Made by a program: the position numbers and the translations under genes. Below the pieces are notes generated by a model. The model saw only the letters and a list, made by a program, of their open reading frames with translations. It was not told where the DNA came from and did no database searches. Shown here piece after piece: positions 52,243-60,934 of a stretch of 61,816 bases of DNA (position 1 is the stretch's first letter; the number at the start of each line of letters is the position of its first letter). This DNA is from Acidobacteriota bacterium (GTDB lineage Bacteria; Acidobacteriota; Terriglobia; Bryobacterales; Bryobacteraceae). The stretch is from contig JANXRE010000113.1 of the NCBI GenBank assembly GCA_025353165.1, positions 1-61,816 of the forward strand. The letters run 5' to 3'.

Positions 52243-53460
52243 TGCGCTGGATGCGTACCTGATCGCATTCCTCATTCCTTCCTTCCTCGGCGACGTTTTC
52301 GCGGGAGCGTTGAATCCGGCTCTGATACCGGCGTACATGGAAGCGCGCCATCGGGAAGGTACCAGCGCGGCGGTTTCCGTCTATGCTCGTGTGCTGTATC
52401 CATCGGTCGCGCTGTTCTCGGTCGCGGCCGCGATTCTGCTTATTCTCGCCAATCCGGTTCTGAAGATACTCGCGTCCGGGTTTTCTCCGGCGAAGCTGGC
52501 TCTCAGCCGGTCGTTGCTCGGGTACGTGATCGTGCTGCTGCCGTTCAGCGCTCTCAGCGTTGTCTGGAGGAGCATCTTCAACGCGAATCAACGGTTCGCC
52601 GCTGCCGCGATCGCTCCGCTGATGACTCCACTAGTGACGATCGCCGCTGTGATCGGAGGTGGACGTTTCATCGGAGTCTCGGCGCTCGCCGCCGGAACAG
52701 CCGTGGGCGCGCTGGCCGAGTTGGCCGTGCTCGCGCTATGGCTGCGCCACCTGCGCATCCCGGTGTTCCCGCGATGGAACTGGAAGACGGCGCCTTCAAC
52801 GGGGGTGTTCCGGCAGTACTGCCCCATTGTGGCGAACAACGTGGTGATGGGCGGATCGACCATCGTGGATCAAACGATGGCCGCGATGCTCGGGCCGGGA
52901 AGCGTTTCGGTGTTGAATTTCGGCACGCGGGCAGCGGGAGTGCTGCTTGCGATCGGGCCCACCGCCTTGAGCACCGCGATCTTCCCGCGATTGTCGGCGA
53001 TGGCGGCGCGCAACGAGTGGGGAAACCTGCGTAAAACCCTAATCCACTATTTGTGGTTCAGCGCGGCCATCACCGTGCCCGTCGCCGTAACGCTCGCATA
53101 TTTTCCGCGCCGATCGCGCGGATCGTGTTCCAGCGTGGAGCGTTCACGGCGGCGGACACGCGCATTGTCGCGGCGGTTCAGGCCTTCTCTCTACTACAGT
53201 TGCCCTTGTCGGTGATACTCGCCTTGCTGATCCGCGCGATCGCTTCCCTGCGCGCGAACAACTTGCTGCTCCGAACATCGGCGATCGCGCTGGTCGCGAA
53301 CGGCTTGCTGAACCTTGCTCTGATGCGGCGGATAGGTGTGGCGGGAATCGCGCTGTCGACGACTCTCGTTCAAGTGCTGTTGCTGGCGCTCGTCGGGTTC
53401 CTGGTGTTCCACCGGCTCCGCAAAATGGTCCAACAAGATGAGCAACATGATGGTCACTGA
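52106..53460 (+). pseudogene. murJ: MurJ/Wzx-like flippase, interrupted by a frameshift
   Basis: Integral membrane lipid flippase of the MviN/MurJ family: ILIDAVVISALTIAVKVASA, GDALDAYLIAFLIPSFLG, FAGALNPALIPAYMEAR and, further on, GTRAAGVLLAIGPTALSTAI. The frame breaks at about 53103: after LAYF the protein resumes one frame over as SAPIARIVFQRGAFTAADTR and ends at 53460. Adding one T to the TTTT run restores it, so it may be a 1-base deletion, a read error or a slippage site. The GTG at 52106 has GAGG upstream. Likely substrate is a lipid-linked glycan of this locus or lipid II. Confidence 0.75.
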
Positions 53461-54427
53461 TCCCACCCAGACAGGTGCCGCGCTTTTCGACCCCTTCTGC
53501 TACGGCGTCGCGTTGCCGCTAGAAACCACCGTCAACGCACACGGATTTCCCATGCGCGTCATCACGAATTCTCCGGACGTTATCCAGACAACCGAAGAAT
53601 CCTGGGCTGGATTCCCGCGGCTCTTTACCGATCATTCGCTCGAATTCCGGGTTGTGGTTTCCGATCATGAGCAGGCCCGGCGTCCGTCGGACGTATTCAG
53701 AAGAGCGCAGAGACACCTCATCACAATCACCACGGATGAAGAGGATTTCTCCGTCGGCGATCTCGACCGGGGCATCGCGTCCTTCTGGATATGCCCGGCC
53801 AGCGCCCGCGACCACGAGTTCTTTCGCAACTACCATCTGAATCACGTCATGTACATCATGCTCTGGCACGCGCACATGACGAAGGTCCACGCTGCCTGCG
53901 TGGCTCGCAATGGCCGCGGCGTGCTGTTGTGCGGCGAGTCGGGCGCGGGAAAGAGCTGCCTGTCGTTTGCCTGCGCGCGCCGGGGCTGGACGTTTATCAC
54001 GGACGACGGCGTGTCACTGGCGCGCCGCTCTAAAGCGCGAATGGTAGTGGGCACTCCCCGCGACATGCACTTTCGCCCGACCGCGCTCGAAGTCTTGCCC
54101 GAGCTGGAGGGACATCTGACGCCGATCAAACCCTGGGGCAAACTGTTGTTCCAACCTTCGACGACCGCATTTCCGGATTTCCGGCGCGAGCTTTACACAT
54201 TCGCGGAGGCCGTGGTCTTTCTGAACCGTTCCGCAGGGGGGCCGGCGAGCCTGGAGCCTTTGTCCTCCCAAGAGGCTTTCGCGCGGCTGGACCGGGAATT
54301 GCCGCTGATGGAACAGATCGAAGATCAGCGGGCCTCGCTGCGGAATCTCGTCGAAGGCCGCTCATACGAGCTCCGCTACACGGACTTGTCTTCCGCCGTT
54401 CATGCTCTGGAATCACTGGTCTCATGA
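53438..54427 (+). CDS. HPr-kinase-like P-loop protein
   Basis: 329-aa protein related to the C-terminal catalytic domain of HPr kinase/phosphorylase. The P-loop is GRGVLLCGESGAGKSCLSF near residue 166, followed by WTFITDDGVSLARR with the catalytic Asp pair. The N-terminal 130 residues are not HprK-like. HPr itself is not nearby. In lasso-peptide and related clusters such kinases phosphorylate a peptide Ser together with a nucleotidyltransferase partner, and one occurs here two genes downstream (established analogy, role inferred). The start overlaps the flippase end by 23 bp, and the stop shares ATGA with the TonB receptor gene. Confidence 0.82.
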   Translation: MSNMMVTDPTQTGAALFDPFCYGVALPLETTVNAHGFPMRVITNSPDVIQTTEESWAGFPRLFTDHSLEFRVVVSDHEQARRPSDVFRRAQRHLITITTDEEDFSVGDLDRGIASFWICPASARDHEFFRNYHLNHVMYIMLWHAHMTKVHAACVARNGRGVLLCGESGAGKSCLSFACARRGWTFITDDGVSLARRSKARMVVGTPRDMHFRPTALEVLPELEGHLTPIKPWGKLLFQPSTTAFPDFRRELYTFAEAVVFLNRSAGGPASLEPLSSQEAFARLDRELPLMEQIEDQRASLRNLVEGRSYELRYTDLSSAVHALESLVS

Positions 54428-57400
54428 AAAATGCCGTCTGTATTCTGCTATTGACCTTCACGGGCGCCGCGGGAACCGTCTGTGCGCAGGTTGCCTCGGC
54501 CACGCTGCTGGGCGAGATCCGGGATGAGTCCTCCGCCGTCGCGCCCGGTGTTGTCGTCACCGCCCGCAACACCGCTACGGGATTTACAAGCACCGCGGTA
54601 ACGAATGCGCAAGGCACTTACCGTATGGATGCGCTGTTGCCCGGAGCCTACGCCGTCACGGCCGTGAAGGCGGGCTTCCGGCCCGCCGGCGCCGAAGGCC
54701 TGTCGCTGGAAGTCAACCAGAAGGCCCGGCTCGATCTTGTTCTCACGATTGGCGCGGGGCAAGACAGCCTCACCGTTCACGGATCGATCTCGCGGGTGCA
54801 AACTGGCGATCCTTCCGCCGGTTATCGCTTCGAGTCCGGCGAAATCGACTCCCTGCCTTTGGATCAGCGCAGTGTGGCGGCGCTGATCACCCTCGGCCCC
54901 GGCGCAGTCCCGCGCCAGTTGGGAGGTTTCACGCATGACGTGGTCAATGACCTCCAGGAGAGTCGCGGCGCGGTCGCGCTGAACACGCCCATCAACGGCG
55001 CGCGCTCCTACATGAACACCATGACGATCGACGGCGCTTCCGATACCGACCGGAACACCTTCTCCATCGCGGTTATGCCGCCCATGGACTCGGTGCAGGA
55101 GTTCCGCATTCAATCGTCGCTCGCCTCGGCGGAATTCTCGCAGGCCGCCGGTGGGGTTGTCGATATCGTTACCAAGTCTGGATCCCTTGCCTGGCACGGG
55201 AGCGCATTCGAATACTTCCGCAATGAAGCCCTGGACGCGCACAATTTCTTCGACAACCCTGCCTTGCCGCGTCCCATCTTTCGGCAGAGCCAGCATGGCG
55301 CTTCGTTGGGCGGCCCCGCGCCGAAACTCAAAAACACATTCTTCTTCTTCACCTATGAAGGGGTGCGTGGCAAGTCCGCTACCCCGTCTGTAAGCCTCGT
55401 CCCCGACGCTACCGTGCGTTCCGGCGATTTCTCCGGCCGGAACCCGATTTTCGATCCCCTCAACTTCGACTCGGGGGGTTCCCGGCTGCCATTCTCCAAC
55501 AACCAGGTTCCGTCCTCGCGAATGGACCCCATCGCCACCAAGTACCTGGCGATGTTTGAACCGCTGCCCAATCAAACGGGCGCCAACAACTACCTGGACA
55601 CCACTCCGAACCAAAACCACGCCGACAGCGGCTCCGGCCGCATCGACCACGAGTTTCACAATCACAGCCGGATTTTCGGCCGCTACACCCTCAACGACGA
55701 GCGCAATCTGCTGGCCGGCGGCTTCCCTCTGCTGCCCACCGACGAAACCCTGCGCGCCCAGCAGGCAGCGGTCGGCTATACTCTTGCCGGCGCGTCCTGG
55801 CTGAATCAAGCCCGTCTCTCCTTTACCCGGCTCAAAGTATTCGGCACGCCGGAAAGCGCCTTCCGCACCGACATCGCTCGCGAGCTGGGGATCCACGACC
55901 TGCCCGCCGATCCCGCTTCCTTCGGCCTGCCCTACTTTGTGGTCAGCGACTTTTCTACCGTCACCGACTCGCCCTCGCTGCCTCAGTTGCAGCGCGACAA
56001 CCTCTGGCAGATCTCCGACGGCTTCTCGTCAACCCGCGGCCGCCACACGCTCAAAGCGGGCTTGCAGTGGATTCACTACCAGGTAAATTATGAACGGAGC
56101 AACACGCCTCGCGGCCAGTACACTTTCACCGGGGCATTTACCGGAGATGGGTTTGCCGATTTTCTTCTCGGATTTCCGCAGTTCACATCGCGAACTGTCG
56201 GCTTTTCGCAGGCCTATCTGCGCCAGAAGAATTACGCGGGCTACCTGCAGGACGACTGGCGCGTATCCCGCAGCCTCACCGTCAATCTCGGAGTCCGCTA
56301 CGAATACTACGCCCCTTTCACGGAAGCCCGGCATCACTTGTTGAACCTCGATTACTCAAATCTTCCGCATGCGCCCGCGCTCGTTACCGTCGCGACCGCG
56401 GGCTTGCCAAACCACAAAGACTTCGCCCCGCGCGTGGGCCTCGCCTGGACGCCTTCTGTATCCGCGTGGCGCGGAAAGACGATGGTCGTTCGCGCCGGCT
56501 ATGGCCTTTATTACAGCCCAGAAATCACGCTGGAGGCCTACGACCTGGCGCTCAACGGAGTCCGCAATGAAAACAACTCCACCGATGGCACGACGCCCTT
56601 GCTGACTCTCGCCAACGGGTTCTCGGTCACTGCCACGACCGGTTTCGCCACCGAGTACGGCCTCGACGTGCATGCCCGCACTCCCTACATGCAGCAGTGG
56701 AACGTAAGCATTCAGCAGGAGCTGCCGGCGGGGGTGCTGCTCGAAGCCGCCTACATTGGTTCGAAAGGAACCCATCTCGGACAGTTCCGCCACTTCAACA
56801 CTCCGGCCCACGTCGAAACCGGCGAGAACCTCCCGCCCCGGCCCGGCGATCTGCAATCACTCCGTACATTCCCACAACTGGGTGCCATCATCCAGGTCCA
56901 GCACATCGGAAATTCCAGCTACAATTCGTTGCAAATCAAGGCGGAAAAACGCATGGGCGCGCGGCTTTCGCTGCTGGCGAGCTTTGTCTGGTCCAAATCC
57001 ATCGACGATGCCGACACCATTATTCCTGGGTTCTACGATTCCGTCGGCGCGCAGGACGAGCGCAATCTGCGGCTGGAGCGCGCTCTTTCATCCTTCAACG
57101 TCGGTCGGCGGATCAGCGCGGGCCTCGTCTACAATCTCCCCAACCGCGGCTTCCTGAACCCGGTATTCGGCCACTGGCAGACCAGCGGCATTGTCACCCT
57201 GCAGGACGGGACCCCGGTCACTCCCATCTATGCGGCCTACGACGGCGCCAATGCCGGCGTCACAAACCGGCCCAATGTGGTCCCCGGCCAAAGCATCGCG
57301 TTGCCGCGCGACCAACGCACCACCACCCAGTGGTACAACACCAACGCCTTAAGCACGCCGGCGCCCTTCACCTTCGGCAATGCCGGCCGCAACATCATCA

Positions 57401-57618
57401 TCGGGCCGGGCGACATCGTGTTCGACCTGGCGCTCGACCGCCGCTTCGCCGCTACCGAACGAAGCCATTTCGAATTTCGCTCCGAGTTCTTCAATACTTT
57501 CAACCACCCCAACTGGGGCATTCCTGGAACTTACGCGGACTTCCCGCCCTTTTTCGGCAACATCCTCGGCAGTGGCCCGCCGCGCCGCATTCAGTTGGCA
57601 CTGAGATTTGAGTTCTAG
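54424..57618 (+). CDS. Oar-like TonB-dependent outer-membrane receptor
   Basis: 1064-aa protein: signal peptide (CILLLTFTGAAGTVCAQ), carboxypeptidase-regulatory-like domain at about residues 27-112 (GVVVTARNTATGFTSTAVTN), a plug with NGARSYMNTMTIDGASDTDR, then a beta-barrel ending in LALRFEF with the terminal Phe expected for BamA recognition. No obvious TonB box. The family is greatly expanded in acidobacteria and may take up polymers or act as adhesion/secretion pores. Unusually it sits inside a kinase-nucleotidyltransferase operon: ATGA with the kinase gene before, 2 bp before the fusion gene after. Confidence 0.92.
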   Translation: MKNAVCILLLTFTGAAGTVCAQVASATLLGEIRDESSAVAPGVVVTARNTATGFTSTAVTNAQGTYRMDALLPGAYAVTAVKAGFRPAGAEGLSLEVNQKARLDLVLTIGAGQDSLTVHGSISRVQTGDPSAGYRFESGEIDSLPLDQRSVAALITLGPGAVPRQLGGFTHDVVNDLQESRGAVALNTPINGARSYMNTMTIDGASDTDRNTFSIAVMPPMDSVQEFRIQSSLASAEFSQAAGGVVDIVTKSGSLAWHGSAFEYFRNEALDAHNFFDNPALPRPIFRQSQHGASLGGPAPKLKNTFFFFTYEGVRGKSATPSVSLVPDATVRSGDFSGRNPIFDPLNFDSGGSRLPFSNNQVPSSRMDPIATKYLAMFEPLPNQTGANNYLDTTPNQNHADSGSGRIDHEFHNHSRIFGRYTLNDERNLLAGGFPLLPTDETLRAQQAAVGYTLAGASWLNQARLSFTRLKVFGTPESAFRTDIARELGIHDLPADPASFGLPYFVVSDFSTVTDSPSLPQLQRDNLWQISDGFSSTRGRHTLKAGLQWIHYQVNYERSNTPRGQYTFTGAFTGDGFADFLLGFPQFTSRTVGFSQAYLRQKNYAGYLQDDWRVSRSLTVNLGVRYEYYAPFTEARHHLLNLDYSNLPHAPALVTVATAGLPNHKDFAPRVGLAWTPSVSAWRGKTMVVRAGYGLYYSPEITLEAYDLALNGVRNENNSTDGTTPLLTLANGFSVTATTGFATEYGLDVHARTPYMQQWNVSIQQELPAGVLLEAAYIGSKGTHLGQFRHFNTPAHVETGENLPPRPGDLQSLRTFPQLGAIIQVQHIGNSSYNSLQIKAEKRMGARLSLLASFVWSKSIDDADTIIPGFYDSVGAQDERNLRLERALSSFNVGRRISAGLVYNLPNRGFLNPVFGHWQTSGIVTLQDGTPVTPIYAAYDGANAGVTNRPNVVPGQSIALPRDQRTTTQWYNTNALSTPAPFTFGNAGRNIIIGPGDIVFDLALDRRFAATERSHFEFRSEFFNTFNHPNWGIPGTYADFPPFFGNILGSGPPRRIQLALRFEF

Positions 57619-57620
57619 CG

Positions 57621-59993
57621 GTGACCGCCCGCATTCCCCGCAAAGTCGCTGCATTGATGGCAGCGTTGAGCTTTTCCGAGGACTCCCGCCAAGCGGGTCA
57701 CGGGATTCTTCGGAACCTGTCCGACTCCGAGTGGGAGAAGCTACTCGACTTCACCAATTCCGGGGGCATCACCCTGGTGGCTGGCACGCTCTGCCGCGAT
57801 GATCTACCGCCCCGCTTGCGCCAGCGGATCGATCGCGACATTTCACGGAACCGGGAACGCTTGCGGCGTCTGCGGTCCGAGTTGATGGCTGTTTCGCAGC
57901 GGCTGGAGACGGAACGAACCCAATTTCTACTTCTCAAAGGGTTTTCGCTGGGGCACGAGTACATCTTCGATCCAGGGCTCCGCATGCACTTCGACATCGA
58001 TTTGTTCGTTCCCCCGGACTCGGTCCAGCAAGCCAATCGCGCCGTGCTGTCGATGGGTTACGAGCCGTCTCCGGGCGACGGCACCTTGCCCGCGGATCAC
58101 CTGCCAACGCTGACGCGCAAGACCTCGTGGCGCTGGCAGGGCGACTTTTTCGATCCTGAGATACCTCCCGCGGTCGAGCTACACTTTCGATTCTGGGATG
58201 CGGAGACCGAGTGTATTTCAGCGCCGGGCGTCGAGGAATTCTGGCAACGCCGGGTCTCGCAGGACGGTCTCCCCGTGCTTCATCCGGCCGATCGATTGGC
58301 CTACGCGACGCTCCATCTGCTCCGTCATCTCTTTCGCGGCCGCGTACATCTGAATCACATCCACGAGGTGGCGCGCTCTCTGGACACCCAGGCAGACAAC
58401 GATGGGTTTTGGGCTACCTGGCGAGATCTTCATCCCGATCCTCTCCGGCGCCTCCAGGCCCTCGCATTCCGGCTGGCTGTCGAATGGTTCGGATGCCGCA
58501 TCGCGCCCCAGCCCGCTGAAGAAATCGAGCGGCTCGCGGGCGACATCCCCGCCTGGTTCGACAAGTACGCCGCCGCGCCGCTGGAGGCCATGTTTCATCC
58601 GAACAAGCATGAATTGTGGCTGCACCTCGCCCTGGTCGAGTCCGCGCGGGATCGCCGGAAGATTCTGGTCCGGAGGATTCTCCCCCTCACGGTGCCGGCA
58701 GGCTTTGGCCCCGACCAGCGGATCCGCTACGCAGCTTACCTTGCTTCGCGCATGACTTACCACGCGCGGAGCCTTCCGGCCGTGCTCTGGCATGGGATGT
58801 CGTGGATGAGTGGCACCTCCGGGCTGAAGGCTCCGTTCTGGTGGTTCACCATCGGCGGCGCGATCTATGCCTTCGGCTTTTTCGTGTTTTACCTGCTGTA
58901 CAACCTCCTTCTGCTGGATCGCGGCTATCGCGAGGACGCGCTTGGATTGATCGCCGGCGCCTTGACCGCGGGGAGCATCGCGGGCGTGCTGCCGGCCGCG
59001 CGCTTTGTGCGTCTGGTCGGGCTGGCGCCGGCGCTCAAGATCGCTTCTCTCGCGATCCCGGTGGCCTTTGCTTTCCGCTGCGTATTCTCAGGCGAACCGG
59101 CATTAGTCGCTTCCGCGTTTGTCGCCGGAGCGGCCGGTTCGTTGTGGGCCGTGGCCTTTTCTCCCGCGGTTGCCGCGCTAACCAGCGAACGGTCCCGGCC
59201 TATTGGTTTCAGCATCACTCACAGCTCAGGAATCGGAGTGGGGATACTGGCGGGGCTCATCGGCGCCCGGGTTCCACGCTGGGTCCTAGAAGCGCATCTG
59301 GTTCCCGATGCCCTGCACGCCAAGCAATTCGCGCTCCTGGCATCGGTCGCCTTTGCCGCGCTGGCATTCTGGCCGCTGAGTAAACTGCGGTTGGAATCTG
59401 CCGAACCGGAAGAATCGCGCACCTATCCTCGCGGCCCGTTTATCTACAAGTTCCTGGCGGCCATCGGTGTCTGGAGCCTGGCGACCGGCGCTTTCAACCC
59501 ACTGTTCAACGCCTACTTCGAGCGCCGGTTTCACATGCCGCTCGAAAGCATCGGTATCGTCTTTACGTTTTCGCAGCTGGGCCAGGTCGGGACCATTCTG
59601 CTGTCACCGCTCTTGTTGCGAAGGCTAGGGTTGGTGCGTGGCGTGGCATGCACGCAACTAGTCACGGCGCTCGCGCTGGGGTCCATGGGGGCCAGCCCTT
59701 CGGCGTTCGCGGCTGCCGCTCTCTACGTAGCCTACATGAGCTTTCAGTACATGGGCGACCCGGGGATCAATTCTCTGCTGATGAATCGTGTAGACTCCAC
59801 CCAGCGCGGCGGCGCGGCCGCCCTCTATTTTCTGGTAGCGTTCCTGGGTCAGGCGCTCGCCGCTTCCGTCGCCGGAGCCGTCGTCTCGCGCTTTGGTTAT
59901 CCGCCCATGCTGGTCGGCGCCGCGGTGCTCGCTGTCGTCGCAGCCTTGCTGTTCTGGCGGGTTGAAAGCAGCGCGACAATGTTTTCGCGATAA
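57621..59993 (+). CDS. Nucleotidyltransferase-MFS transporter fusion protein
   Basis: 790-aa two-part protein. Residues 1-395 are an uncharacterised nucleotidyltransferase (NTP_transf_5 type): LLKGFSLGHEY, MHFDIDLFVPPDSVQQANRA with the catalytic Asp-x-Asp, AVELHFRFWD and HPADRLAYATLHLLRHLF. Residues about 400-790 form about 11-12 membrane spans of a major facilitator (FGFFVFYLLYNLLLLDRGY, then GVLPAARFVRLVGLAPALKI, and the second half from SLATGAFNPLFNAYFE). The frame is unbroken and starts with GTG at 57621. Fusion of these two is unusual. The 3' end overlaps a convergent glycosyltransferase by 97 bp. Confidence 0.85.
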   Translation: MTARIPRKVAALMAALSFSEDSRQAGHGILRNLSDSEWEKLLDFTNSGGITLVAGTLCRDDLPPRLRQRIDRDISRNRERLRRLRSELMAVSQRLETERTQFLLLKGFSLGHEYIFDPGLRMHFDIDLFVPPDSVQQANRAVLSMGYEPSPGDGTLPADHLPTLTRKTSWRWQGDFFDPEIPPAVELHFRFWDAETECISAPGVEEFWQRRVSQDGLPVLHPADRLAYATLHLLRHLFRGRVHLNHIHEVARSLDTQADNDGFWATWRDLHPDPLRRLQALAFRLAVEWFGCRIAPQPAEEIERLAGDIPAWFDKYAAAPLEAMFHPNKHELWLHLALVESARDRRKILVRRILPLTVPAGFGPDQRIRYAAYLASRMTYHARSLPAVLWHGMSWMSGTSGLKAPFWWFTIGGAIYAFGFFVFYLLYNLLLLDRGYREDALGLIAGALTAGSIAGVLPAARFVRLVGLAPALKIASLAIPVAFAFRCVFSGEPALVASAFVAGAAGSLWAVAFSPAVAALTSERSRPIGFSITHSSGIGVGILAGLIGARVPRWVLEAHLVPDALHAKQFALLASVAFAALAFWPLSKLRLESAEPEESRTYPRGPFIYKFLAAIGVWSLATGAFNPLFNAYFERRFHMPLESIGIVFTFSQLGQVGTILLSPLLLRRLGLVRGVACTQLVTALALGSMGASPSAFAAAALYVAYMSFQYMGDPGINSLLMNRVDSTQRGGAAALYFLVAFLGQALAASVAGAVVSRFGYPPMLVGAAVLAVVAALLFWRVESSATMFSR

Positions 59994-60934
59994 CTCTCGA
60001 GCCGAAAGCGCCGCGCCCAAGCGCGTCGTCCGGCGATCGACAAGGCGTGCATTCGCTCGGGATCGGCCAGCAGGCCGACGATGGTTTCAGCCAACGTTTG
60101 AGTCACCACAACGCCGCCGTCCGAGGCGAGCTCTGGAATTCCGCCGGACGGGTAGGCAACTACCGGCACACCGGCCGAGAAGGCCTCCAGGATTACGCGA
60201 GGCGCGGCGTCGTGAGCCGCCGAAGGGACCGCCAGAATATCCAACGAGTGCAGCACGGGGCCGATATCCGCCTGCCAGCCCATGAATTCCACCGGAGCAC
60301 CGCGCGCCTCGGCGCGGATTTGTTCGGCGTAGTTCGCATCCGAGAAGAGAGGCGCTCCGCAGATGACGAACTTGGAATGCCCGACCATGCGGGCAGCTTG
60401 GACAAAATCCAGATGGCCTTTCTCCCGCGCGATGCGCCCAACCATTCCGATGCGGAACGGACCCGGGCACCGGCTTTGGCGAACGCCGTAGTCCGGCACG
60501 CCGTTGTAGATGACGCGGATTCGACTGTCCGGTACGAACCGGCGCCACGAAGCAGCCGCATATTCCGAGACGGCAATCACTTCGGCCTGCGTGGTCCGTA
60601 GCGCGATGCCCGCAAGAGTTCGCGCGTAGCGATCTTGCGGTACGCTGTGAGCGTGAAAAATGACAGGCCGCCCGCAGCACGTGGCGGCCGGCAAGAGGCG
60701 CGGTCCGTTCACGTATACAAGGTCAATCGACAAACTGCTGACGAGGCGACGGAGGTGGAGCGGTGTGCGGTGGCACGGGATTCCCATCGCACGTAGCGAA
60801 TCGATGAGTGGTCCGTCTCCGGGCGCGGCGACGTGAGCCTGCCATCCTCGTTCCAGAATTGCCGGCATCAGGTCGAGCAGGCACTGCTGCGCGCCCCCCA
60901 GTTCGCTGTACTGGTCAACGAACAGGATGTTCAT
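59897..60934 (-). CDS. Glycosyltransferase family 4 protein
   Basis: 345-aa GT-B enzyme. MNILFVDQYSELGGAQQCLL is the N-terminal Gly loop; the donor domain has FRIGMVGRIAREKGHLDFVQ and the EX7E-type segment APRVILEAFSAGVPVVAYPS. The last 22 residues are low-complexity (Ala/Thr/Ser) and overlap the convergent fusion gene by 97 bp. The ATG at 60934 lies inside the end of the O-antigen-ligase-like gene, so the two are coupled. Presumably builds the same surface polysaccharide as the genes beyond the right edge. Confidence 0.9.
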   Translation of the reverse strand: MNILFVDQYSELGGAQQCLLDLMPAILERGWQAHVAAPGDGPLIDSLRAMGIPCHRTPLHLRRLVSSLSIDLVYVNGPRLLPAATCCGRPVIFHAHSVPQDRYARTLAGIALRTTQAEVIAVSEYAAASWRRFVPDSRIRVIYNGVPDYGVRQSRCPGPFRIGMVGRIAREKGHLDFVQAARMVGHSKFVICGAPLFSDANYAEQIRAEARGAPVEFMGWQADIGPVLHSLDILAVPSAAHDAAPRVILEAFSAGVPVVAYPSGGIPELASDGGVVVTQTLAETIVGLLADPERMHALSIAGRRAWARRFRLESYRENIVALLSTRQNSKAATTASTAAPTSMGG

